NCBI RefSeq assembly: GCF_023856365.1
Contig: NC_064542.1
Coordinates: forward strand, 10,657,363 to 10,721,362
Direction of reading: 5' to 3'
Source of the DNA: Brienomyrus brachyistius
Taxonomy: Eukaryota; Chordata; Actinopteri; Osteoglossiformes; Mormyridae
Length of the DNA: 64,000 nt
The notes beneath the pieces are model-generated. The model saw only the letters and a program-made list of their open reading frames with translations. It did no database searches and was not told the DNA's origin. Below, piece after piece: positions 22,947-35,200 of this stretch; the first letter of the stretch is position 1, and the number at the start of each line of letters is the position of its first letter. The position numbers and the translations under genes are program-made.

Positions 22947-25900
22947 GAATTCATAAAACGGCCAGTTGGGGTTAAAGTGAACTGGAGAGACAGGAATAGT
23001 TTTTATGTACCAGAAGTTGGACTGCTGTGTGTTATGCATAAAGGACAGATGTTTAGTGAGTTAATATTTTTTTATTGTTATTACTTGAGGGTAAAAAATC
23101 CCCTAGACAGCAATGAGTCCCAAACTTGTTGAAGAGCTTTTCTTTGGACTGCAGGGCCAGAGGCACCTTCCTGCCGCGTCATAATTACTATGGTAAGGAT
23201 GGCGAGGTACGACGGCCCTTGAGCGAGGAACTCAGAAATCTGCGATAGAAACATAAAGTGCGGGAAAACTCTGAGGAAGCAAGAACATTAACAACCCCCC
23301 TGATTCTCTCTAATGTGGGTTTAGATGGGTAATAACAAAGCGGATCGTTTTCTCTCTTTTTATGCAATGTTGTCAATGTGCAGGTGCTTACTGCCCCATT
23401 GGGGGAAACTGGCAGGAGAGAGAGTGGAAGGGTCGGGGGGGGGGGGGGTAACCTTAATAAACAGTCACGGTTGAAGTTGATTATTAGATGTGTTAGACCC
23501 CTGCCGAATTTTAGCGCCATGCGTTTGTTGTGTCATTAGGATTCCAGGTAATACAAAACAATCCGACCGTGCTTTTATTGACTTCACATTAATTAAACAG
23601 ACCAACTGTAGCAAAACGCATCACTGCGAATGTTTTTGAAGAGAATCTAGGCGTACTTACAACATGACTCACAAAGTGAGACATTTTCGGTGATGAAACC
23701 CCACATTAGCAGGCCGGTGGGGGGGGGGGGAAATTTGGAACAGCCTTGAGGAGCAGCTGTGTGGAATATACCCACGCCTCGTTCCGCATTCCCGCTGAGG
23801 AACCCTGTGCCCCCGTGCACTGCCTGCCGCTTCTCTGCACTGGAAGCAGTTGGCAGCTCATTTCTTCCTGCGCCAGGCTTGGGTGAGCGAGGCTTTTTGT
23901 TCACTGGGGCTGTAATTATTGTAATGTCTGTCTGAACACCAGGTCATGCTTCAGTGCCGCTGAAAGAGGCCAGAGAACTGCCAGCCCAGTGCCGAATCAA
24001 ACGCCAGCACACTAATTTGTGTATTAAACAAATCTATTGTTGTAATTTAGTGAGTATAAGGAGCGTCGATGTTCCTCTCTGGTCTTCACTTACTTTTATT
24101 GTGCTTTTGTATGAGGGCAGAGATGCAGCATGACGTCTTACAGTCGAGGTTCCCAACCCCGGCCTGGAACACTGGGGTGGAGTCGTCACCTGTCCCGTGG
24201 TCTATATCAACGGAATTGGCCCATATTGATAAATAAAATGTCATATCCAGAGCTGATCCAAAAACATTGCAATCAACTGCAATAAACATTGCAAACCCCC
24301 CCCCCCAATCAACTGACAGACTGTATCGCCGGGGACCCCCTCTGCCCATTTTACCACTCTGCGAAGTTTGTGTAAAACGAAAACTATGGTCATCAAACAA
24401 TTGGGAAGCCCGACTGCAGAGGGACACACCTCCTATACCCCTGTCTCCCGGCGGCCACAAACGCGATGTTGAAATGTAAAAATGAAACCTCTGCAGGCCG
24501 CACCAGAGGGCCCAGCACAGATGTGTGCCGGCACCCCCCCCCCAGCCCCGCAGAGGTACACGCGCCTTGCTCCGTTGCCCTCCAGTGGAATGGCAAGTTC
24601 CCATCTGTTCACTGTCATTTCATATACCTTCCTCCGGCAAACTTAGAAGGAGTTAGGGAAGTCGGAACCTTGCGTTTGCATTCAGCGTGTTCATCGGTAC
24701 CTCTTTAACCACGCCGTGGTGTAGTATCAACACAAGTAGTGAAATCAAGCTGCAGTTTTTAAGATGTCATGCATCTATTATTAAATCATTTTCTAATCAT
24801 GACATAACATTAATTACTAAACCCAAAAAACACTACTAATAGACAGACTGAAATATTTTATTGCAAATACATGCAACTATAGCAGCAACTAATTATGAGT
24901 ATGACAGTCAAAGCAATAAACTGATATTCATTATTATACTTTTCTGATCTTCCTGTGTACAGATGTTGAATACGCTTTGATACAACTACGACTGGCAGCT
25001 ATACCACAGCAAATGACCCCGTGCTGTAGTTACCGCGAGCCTTTTGCATGCCGTGCAGCAGCGGAAACGTGTGCGCGTGTTTTCCTGGAAAGAGGTCCCT
25101 CCTCGCAGGACCTTCAGGTTATGAACACTGGCAATCAAAGAACAGGCAGACCTAATTCAGGCAGGTGATAAAATGTGTCGTTGACTCTTTGTGCCGGTGT
25201 CATTACTGTGGCTAATTCGTACGCCTGTGTTTATTGGAGCGTGGTGGTAAATATTAGCTCTGGAGTCTCCTGCGCCGAGAGATTGTGTTTGCTCAGCCAC
25301 CGGCCAAACGCTCTCCTCTTTGTTTGCCTGCCAGTGGCGGTGAAGCACCTTGCATGTGTTGCAGCCATGACCTGGCAAAAGAAAACGAAAAGGGTGGTCC
25401 AGATCGGGCCGTGCTGCCGATGTTTCTGGCTGAGCAGCGCAGTGCGTATGAGTGTGGAAAGAGTCTGTATGTCTGCTGTGTGTGGAGGCTCATCACAGAC
25501 AGACATATCTATGCAGACTCATCTACCTCCAGGTTAGGGACCTTCTTGTCCAGAGGTTCAGAGGAAGCAGAAATACCATTCAGGACCTGCTTTCTCTGAA
25601 TGCCCAGCCTCTCTGCCTTAAACCCTCAAAACTTTAGATTTGACCTTATTCAGACTTTTGTGAATCTGCACGCACTCCATTGTGGCAAAAATGTCAATAG
25701 AAGCGATATATAAGGACTGTAATATAGGGATTATACATTTTTTTTCTGTTTGAATAATTGTTATTGTGATTTGCATGTAAATCTCGGCTTGTGAACTAAG
25801 CCTGAAGCATATTCCGAGATAGCGAGAGGCTCTTGTTTGCGTGTGTGCCCGCTGTGTGCTTGACAATTAAGCCCTTTGTTTTAGCCCGCCGGAGCACATG

Positions 25901-28430
25901 GCACTGACTCGTGCGGATATGCCATCGCACCAGTCTTTGTGCGAGCTTTCTGTTTCCGTGGTGAATTCAACCACTCTCTCATGCACGCATATGTGTGTGT
26001 GTGAGAGAGAAAGAGATGTGCTGATGTTGTGCTGGGCACTTTTCCCCTAATATTCCTGCTTGAGAGCAAACGTATTCCTGTGACATATGGTTATACAGCC
26101 TTGAGATCTGGCCTTGAGGTCTTAGTCCTCTGCCAGACTTTTTCCATTCAATTAATTTATTATTTACAATTATTTTATTAATTAACTGGCTTAACAGTTT
26201 GCAGCGTCTGATTAATTTGGTCTAAATTCCATGGATTACTGCTGCCCAATGCAGGGGTCTCATCAACACTGATAAGAGTCTCATATTCCGATAAGAGAGG
26301 ACAAGTAATCACACGCATCTCTCCTGTTAGCAACAAAATCAGCGACCTAACAGGGAGAGATGTGTTTGTATGTGCTTCTCCACACATGTGTGCGCGAGTG
26401 CTTTTAGCCAGGCTGTGTGAATTGTGCTAATTGCGTTTTAGCGTTCTATGGACTGCAGTGCTACTTCTCTGATTTACTAGACTCTCTCATTTGGGTGATG
26501 CCAGTCTTTCAAGTGAAACTTACAAGCAGGCCAGAAACTAAGACGGAGAAAGGAGGAGTGCTTGCCTGTCATTGTCAGGAAGCTGCAGCCATTCTTCCTC
26601 CTCCAAATAAATCAATCTCTCTCTCTCTCTCTCTCTTTTGGTGCCCAAAACAATAATGATAATAATACTGGGTGAAGTAAACAGGCCTTTTGAGGAGAGG
26701 TGCCTTTGCAGAGCAACACAGCCGGTCACTGTGCACATTAAACCTTTGGGGATATTATGCACAGCAGGTTCGTTGGGGTAGGAGGGAGAGGTGGACATTT
26801 GTGACTTTATAGCGTCACATGGCGTGAGAGATCTGTTTGTTTGGGGGGTGAAATGTGGCCCCGAACCATGCAGAGAACTCAGCAGTTAAAGTCATTAGTT
26901 GAGTGCAGCTGAAATTAAGTGTGTTGTAAAAGTGTGAGTGTGGAGGGGGGTGGTGGGGGGGAAGTCACCAAAAGTCAGTCACCTGTCCAAGCAGACTGTG
27001 ACCTTGTCTTCATTTTCCAGGAAGTCTTCCTTCACCGAGATTCCCAGGACAATGCTTGGCAAAGGAGAAATGTATAACCAAAAGAGAGATGATTTACGCA
27101 TGAAGACGGGCACATGGGAGGTGGGCAGAGGAGATGGGGAACGGTTTGAACGGGGCTGATTATCACATGACTGATCCTGACCCAGATCTCAAAAACAGTC
27201 AACAGGTTAGACATAAACTGTGAAATGACTTTCAGTGTCACTTCACTGATTGGCCTCGACGACAATGACGATGGAGTAGCAGCATTAAATGTAGGTTCTT
27301 GGTGATGTACAGGTTCAATAAGGTTAGTTTAGGGTCTATGACCTTATGAACATGCCATCATTGCTGTAGAGAAGCTGTAATACATCAGTGGAGCAGATTT
27401 GAACCAACACCCCACTCACCAACCCATTACCCAGATGAAATTTTGATCCATGTTTAACTCTTTTAAATGCCTCTGTGAAATGATTGGCTTGTAGTTTAAA
27501 TAACAGGTCATTCTTTTCCAATAATAGTGCATCATCGATTTTAATTACAGTATACTATGCTATAAGATGCATCTGCAATGTACAGCAAAATGCTTAGTGT
27601 GCTCTTAAGTATGGTCTTTACTCTTGATCACGAGATTGCCAGTCAAGCATTTCAGCAGTTTTTCATAAGGTGTCCCTGTGTCCAGCAGTAATTAAAAAAA
27701 ATTGCACAGCTGCATTAACGATCATACAATTGTATCATATTATGAGGTATTCAGCAAAAACAATTTGCTGGCTGATCTTTGTAAACACGTCAGAATTGAT
27801 ATTTGAAAAGCACTGTTAAACAACCGAGAATGCTTTATCCACAAAATTTAGTGCTTACATTTGCCCATTCTTACCTTCCTAGTTTGTATCCATTATGTAT
27901 CATTATTTCACCAAATTTGAACTGATTAAACATTCATGACGCCTTGGTGGCAGACTGAAAAGCATAACAATAGTTCGTCCACTTTGTTTCCATTTGCATT
28001 TTTGCGTTTGACGTACACACCAGGAATGTGTTCAGTTTGAGGTTCTTTATTTATCCGATTTTGCGGAATATAGGATTTTGGCCACATGGTGCTGAACTTA
28101 GCACTGATGCCATCTAGACTGTACGCAGAGACATTTCATAGGCCAGCCGGTCATTGCTAAAACATTAGGTGGAAATCACATAAAGGACGAATATTGCTGT
28201 CGCGCATATATAGGCCTATTGAACTACCGCAAAGCATCCACGAGCAGGCATAAACAGAACCTTTAATGTGCTTTATATACCTGGATAAGCTGTGTATTTC
28301 CAACAGACAATCCCTCATTTAAGGGTGGGCTTAGGTTCGAGTCCCACATGCAATCATAATTTCCGTTCAAGTTTCCCATAATTAGCCAAGTCACCGTTGA
28401 CGGATTGCAGACAGACCCCGCTGCGATAAA
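21170..28430. other. Intergenic DNA, no gene recognised
   Basis: Seven kilobases between dnd1 and the gfra3 promoter. Visible structure is limited to simple repeats: C-run near 22703-22722, (GA)n at 22915-22942, G-runs near 23437 and 23719, (CT)n near 26617-26635. None of the short open frames resembles a known family. Confidence 0.45.
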
Positions 28431-28439
28431 ATATTTCCA

Positions 28440-28720
28440 CCCCCTCACCTTAAATCTCCGGCCGCCGGCGCTGCCGTCCGCTTGTTCTGCGTGACGCCGC
28501 GAGCCAATCGGCGCGCTCCGCTCACCGCGTGAAATGCGCCGCGCGCTCCGAACGCAGCCAGTCTGTCACCGACGAGCGCGCAGTGACGCCCGGGCCGCCC
28601 GCTCTCACTTTCGGGAGGGAGCGCCTGCAATGACCCGCGGTGCGAAGAGCCGAGCCGTGGAAGATAGCCGTGATTCTCGCTGAGCGGCCAGAAATAGGGA
28701 TGGCTTTGCGCTATCGCGCC
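28440..28720 (+). promoter_or_regulatory. gfra3: CpG-rich 5' region of gfra3
   Basis: A dense run of CG dinucleotides (for example GCGCCGCGCGCTCCG) stands out in otherwise AT-balanced DNA, 400-700 bases before the gfra3 start codon. No TATA box was recognised. It is the only plausible CpG-island promoter upstream of the gene. The 5' UTR start and any noncoding exon are not determined. Confidence 0.5.
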
Positions 28721-29129
28721 ACCCCAAAGCTGTGAATTAAAAGTTGGGAAGAATAAGCTTCATTTTAAGGCTGCCTGACTGCATACAACGGGAAATAAAT
28801 GTTTACAATGTGAAATGCATAATCTTCGGATGCTTCGGGATTTCTGATATTTTTCACTGCCTGATTCTCAAATGTATGTTGACGTCTGCCAACCTGAACG
28901 ACGCGGAGCGCGTTAAAACTTTGCGCGGTTGTTTGTTTTTTTGTGCATCTTCATTTTGGGGACTCAATCTTAAATTGTCACCTACTTGCAAGTATCCAAC
29001 CTCTTCCTCGTGGCTCCCAGATCGAGCTCGGTGGTGGCTGGATATTTGTAGCTGGAAGCAGCCCTGTCAACGAGAGCCAGCGGGGTAAAGCGCTTAGTCG
29101 AAGTTGCGAACTCCGCTAACGCAGAGTAT

Positions 29130-32071
29130 ATGGCTTTATTTCAGTCCTCTGTGGCAGACAACATGATTTTCCTCGGGGTGCTGCTGAACGTCTTCATTCG
29201 TGGTAAGCTCCAGCCGAAAATGCTTCCATTGTTTTTGGATCTCTGCTTATTTATTTGCCTTTCCTTCCTCACCTTTTTCGTGGATTTATGCATTATTATT
29301 TCGGGGACCCTTTATTGTTGTTGCATTTTGAAATATCATTGTACTGCCTTCTTGGGTGTGCACATTGCATTTAAATGTTAGAGGTTTTTAATACAAGCAT
29401 CATGCTCAGTCCTACAACTGTACGTTTCCCGTACAGTATTGAAAATGCTTGGAATTGCTAATGTGGAGAGTGATACGTTTAACTACATTTTTAAAAAGTG
29501 ACATTTCCACGTGTCCACGAACCGTGATAGGATAAAGAGAAGAGCTTGCGAAATTAATAGTAATAATATGCGCTTAAATGTTATACATTATTACATGTTC
29601 ATTGATATCTAGCGTAAAAATCCGAAGCTCTTTTAGAATCATATTTGGTAAATCTTCAAATTCATTGACATTTTCATTGAATGGAAAAGTTCTTCCTTAC
29701 AATTATGTCCGCCTTGTATGCTTTTTATTGCGCTAAGTGTGGACTTCATTTATTACCCTTATATACAACTTTTGGCATTAGCTTTTTGCCAAACCAGAAT
29801 TGCATCTAATAAAATAATAGATATTAAGTGAAATACTGCTTAAGCTGTATCTTACCGAGCCCAAATGAACGTCTTTTAAGGAAATTAGTCTTTGTCTAAC
29901 ACGGTGAAACCTTGATTCCACAAATGAGGAGTGGACTTTGCTAAACAGTAAATAGACTTTGTTGCGCGTTACCTGAAAATGTTTTTAAACGAAGTAACAC
30001 AAAGAGGAAAAAACATATTTTTTTACGATACAATGCAATTAAGGTCCATAGTGCCGTCATCTGCCTTGTCAAGACTTTTGTCTGTAAACGAAGCTCCTTA
30101 GTCAACCTCACTCGAGACGGGGGTGATATTATATTGCTATAGATATACTTATGACTCCAGCGATCCACGATGACATCATTTCTCAAGGTCCCCGACATAT
30201 ACCACAATCTCCATATTTTTGTGCAATTATTCGCAGAGCGGATTTCAGAATAATGTTTTCAAAAATACTCGCATATATAGACGCGCTCGTAGCCATATGG
30301 TCACGTTCTACATCTGCCATGCTGTGTTTTGGTATATTCAAACTTGGCCATATCTTTCTTGGCTCAGCATGTGATCCAGTCCGCCGTCTGCATGCTTCCC
30401 AATGTGCCCCGCAAACACATCGTGGGTAATGGAGCGGGAAAATTCTATGTGGGATATTTTCTCATCTTTATAGCTACTGGAGAGGTGATCGCGTTCGCAG
30501 TAATTATTTTAATTTCTTTTTTTGATTACATTCCAAGTGCGATGGTGAAATTGCAACAGAGGTGTTACCCTGCAATCAACATACTAACTATAAAACACAA
30601 CGAAACCCAGTCGGGTCGGTTCAGCGTCGTGATTGCGGGAGGGGTGGAGGGGTTTCTTATCGTCGACGGCAAGACAATAGAAACGGTGATTTTCTGCGTT
30701 TTGCGAGATGAAGCCTACAGGGTTCCTTAATTATTTTGCTCCCCTTTCTCCTTACATCACTAGGAGCCATCCTTCGGATACTCGCTGAGTGCCCCACCTC
30801 TTCCCACCCTCTTAGTTAACGGAGCCTGCCTAACACGGTGTAATGCCAATCCTTCCTGACAGGTGATATTTATTAGCTGTGGTAATGATTGCAGATCTGG
30901 TGCGTTTGCGTGTGTAAAGCTGTCCCGCGGGTCCTGTCGCGTATGAAGGAAAATACTAGTACGTCTACCTAGATAACCTCCTTCTCCGAGATATGAAAGA
31001 TCTTCTAGAAAAGCAAAGTAAAGTCACACAATACTTTTTTAAATTACACGTTAAGAGCTGTAGGCGTCTGTTTTCTCTTTAAAAAGACTCACGCAGATAG
31101 TTATAAGACCAGCTAATTTTATTATGTTGAATAGAAAAAGGCAAATTGCTTGCTTTAAATAGACGGATGATAATGATTTGTTCATTATTTCGTATGCTTG
31201 TGTCCACATCAACTTGTTTTTAATTACTGATAAAACCGCACCAATTTGTATTTCCCTTAACTATATAAATGTGTAGCTGAGCACTTTCATTAGGAAATAT
31301 TCACGTTTATTACCATATTGCCGTTTTTATTTTGCATTTCCGTCCAAAATACAATTCACTCTGCACTGTTAATTGATATCTACATGTCACACTAGTTGAA
31401 GTGGCTTTGGACTGGCAATAATAAGCCAGTTGCAGAGTGTGTTTCCTACTGTACACCTCTAGGGGGAGTAGTAACACATGGTATTTGTGTCAAACCTCGA
31501 TCCGGCGCCGGGCCCTCGTTTGCGGGCCACATGTCTGCCGCCTAATCGAGGTTCACGTTAAAGCACCCAGTCCCTCTGAGGGCCCCGGTGCTGGTGCGCA
31601 GTCAGGTAATCCGGGCGGCATGGCGAAGCGTGGTACCAGCTGTGCGGCGGATCTTGCGGACTAATCTGCTAATATTCAGCGGCACAGATTTACTCGCAAC
31701 CCGAGGTGTCTCCTATGTTTACGACTTGCCGCTAAAGAAACGGCAGTATTTTAGAACTGGAATCGAATTTTTCTCAAGTAATAACGATTAAATGATAATC
31801 TGCATTTTGTTTTTGCACTAGAAACTTGTTTTAAAACTAGATCTTGGGAAAAATATAATCTTCTAAAAATTTCATAAAATTGTAAAAGCACTGAATAATG
31901 AATCTAATGTAATCTAATGTTGGATGAGCTCAACTGGGATGAGTGACAAAGTAAGGACATGAGATCATGCCAATGTGCTACAACAACAAATCAGAAATGA
32001 AATTGATTTTTTTTTTACCTAAACGGTGTAAGGAAAGGGTGAGTAAGGAAGTTTGTTATAATCAAATGAAA

Positions 32072-32102
<31 letters not shown>

Positions 32103-32201
32103 CATGCCCATGTGTTTTCTTGATAAGCATGTTTGGAGCACACACAGCAGCAGATGGCACCAAGCTTAGGCTGCTGCAACTAGGAGAGTTTCCCAGCAAT
32201 G

Positions 32202-32283
<82 letters not shown>

Positions 32284-35200
32284 AAAGTTCTAAGTGTCAA
32301 CTAAATTTTAGTATTCATGTGTGCAAAAAATCAAGAATGGTGTGCCCTTCCGGAGTGTCACTCTGGCCGTCTGCCTGTCACTCCACTCTGTGAGGTGCTT
32401 TTCACTACCCCTCACCACTGTGATTTCATCTTCTGCGGCGACGGCTCCTCGTGATGATGGCTCCTCCATGACGTGCGCTGTCCCGCCCACGTGGGGGTGC
32501 GCCCCGCTCGCCTGTGCGCAGATGCCGCTCAGCCTGGGCCCCGTAAACGCGAACCCCCCGAATCTCACTCTCCGCCCGTTTCTGCAGTGACCCACTTTTC
32601 TAATGACATTATGTGACCTAAGCAGATGTAGTTCCTGTGGCCGCTTGCGTTTCACGCCGCCAGCTCTCTTCTCTCCCTCGCAGAAATCCCCGATATGCTC
32701 CGCACCCTCCCTGCCCTCGACGCTGCGCTGTTTTTCCCGCTATTCCAATGGCACTGCTCCCTCTGTCTGTCCTGGTCCCTGCACGCCTTCCAGCCAGCCA
32801 CACACGAGACTAATGGCTCCGTTTGGATACGGAGGCTGGCTTCTCGGCCTGGAAAATGAGCTCCTGATTCTGATAGCGACCCGGGTGCTGCTGGGCGGCA
32901 GCCCATCTCTTACTCTTAGCTGGCCTCTCTTTGTAACTCTATCCGTGATCGACCTTGTACCACCCAAGCTTTGAAGACCTTCTCGCCCCCTGTCCCGACT
33001 CGTCTGTCGACAGCTCCCTGGCCGAAAAGCCTGACCCGGCTTTGAGAAGGGAGAACTCCCCCCCCCCCCCCCCCCCCGCCCGATGCCATAAAAAAGGTTA
33101 TATACACTGGCTATTGGATACACAGGACAGGGATGAACAGTAGCTATCATCCAGGGACGACAGTATCTGCGTGAGCAATTTGCCTGAGACAGGCCTGGTT
33201 TTCATTGCTGTGTTTGCTCTGGCGACTCCCCTTTAATATCCACCGTCTCTGGCCTGAGTCCGGCAGGCCTGCGCAGGCAGGCCGTCCAAGCTGCCTTAAC
33301 TCAGCAGCCAAGGCGCGTATCCACAGACCGCGGGATAAACGACATGGGTGCGATTCCGGCAGCCCTGCGCAGGCAGGCCGTCCGAGCTGCCTTAACTCAG
33401 CAGCCAAGGCGCGCATCCACAGACCGCGGGGATAAACGGCATGGGTGCGATTCCGGCAGCTCTGCGCAGGCAGGCCGTCCGAACTGCCTTAACTCAGCAG
33501 CCAAGGCGCGTATCCACAGACCGCGGGGATAAACGGCACGCCATGGGGGTTTGGAGTAATTGCCGGTGCTGTATGAGGCCCCCCGGTGGCCAGCTGTGGC
33601 GCACGCCGTCGCATGCCGAAGCCAGAGCCTGTGTGCCAGTGTTTGAGGGGCCAATCGCACAGCATGACCCAGAACTGAGAGCTTTAGAACCTGCAGCTGG
33701 ACCTCCAAGCCCCACCCCTACCCACATTGGGGGGGGGGGACGACAGTCACTCATTTGCATATCCTGTTTGTCCATTCTGTTCCCCTCCTTCTCCACATGC
33801 TTGGCAAACATTTTTAACTGTTTTCAGTGTCAACATGCAGTAATGAATATTTTTATGATGGAAATCTGTTGTTTTTCTTGCTGTGATGCTTGACCATCAA
33901 ATACGAAACAACACAATACAAAGTACAAACATATAAAATCAATGAAAATGGAAAAATCAGACAGATGGCTATGCAATTATGGTCTTATATTTTAAACCTA
34001 AAATAAGTAAATAATTCCTTTTGAATTGAGTTGGATGTTTGATGTTATTTGACAGGCATTGGGCAGTTTTGGATGTTCTGACATTTGTCTACTATATTTG
34101 TTGTCGTGTAGTTAAATTTCCCCCCCACCTGACGCCATCTTGCACCCTAACAGCCAGTGGGATGACCTCCTTACCGTCTCATCCAAGCTTCCGAGCACCA
34201 TTCTGCAGGCTTTTGTTTCGCCCCTGCGATTAGACACTTTAAATCCCTTTATTTAAAATTTAGCCTTGCGTAAGCAATGGAAAGCGTTTTCCCCAGGAGG
34301 GAGGAGAGGCAGTGCCCCGGCTGCAGGTTCATGCCCTGGGGGGGGGGGGGGGGGGCGTGTGCAGTTTGCTGTTTGCTGACCCCGATTACCTTGGCAAACA
34401 TATGTCTGGAGTGAGAAAAGGAGCATGAAGCAAGAGCCAAGCAGATCAGTGGGGTGAGGCATGTGGCACCATCCACCTGGGAGGTTACACATTAAAGAGA
34501 GCAACATGTGCTGTATCATTGTTACTGTCAGATCTGCAGCCATGCGGATACGCGTTATACCGCGTTATACCATGTTATACCGCGTTATACCGTGTTACAC
34601 CATGTTATACTACGTTATACCGCGTTATACCATGTTATACCGCGTTATACCGTGTTACACCATGTTATACTACGTTATACCGCGTTATACCGTGTTACAC
34701 CATGTTATACTACGTTATACCGCGTTATACCGTGTTATACCGCGTTATACCGCGTTATACCGTGTTATACCGCGTTATATTATGATATACCGTGTTATAC
34801 CGTGTTACACCATGTTATACTACGTTATACCGCGTTATACCGTGTTATACCGCGTTATACTATGATATACCGTGTTATACCGCGTTATACCATGTTATAC
34901 CGCGTTATACCGTGTTACACTGTGTTACACCGTGTTATACTACATTATACCGCGTTATACCGTGTTATACCGCGTTATACCATGATATACCGTGTTATAC
35001 CGTGTTACACTGTGTTACACCGTGTTATACTACATTCCCTGGAGGGAGGAGAGTCGGTGCCCTGGCTGCAGGTTCAAGCCTTGGGGAGGGCCTGTGTTCT
35101 TTGCAAACATATGCCTGGAGTGAGAAAAAGAGCATGGTGATATATTGTGTTATACCACGTTATACCGCTGTAAAAGTCATGCCAGCAGTGCGCCCCCTCC

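Noticed and set aside
30329..30730. 133-codon frame in gfra3 intron 1
   Set aside because: Some ordinary-looking composition, but no recognisable domain and no flanking splice signals or homology I can name.
34508..35140. 210-codon frame encoding a YRVIPCYTAL-like repeat
   Set aside because: 10-bp satellite; every forward frame is open for the same reason.
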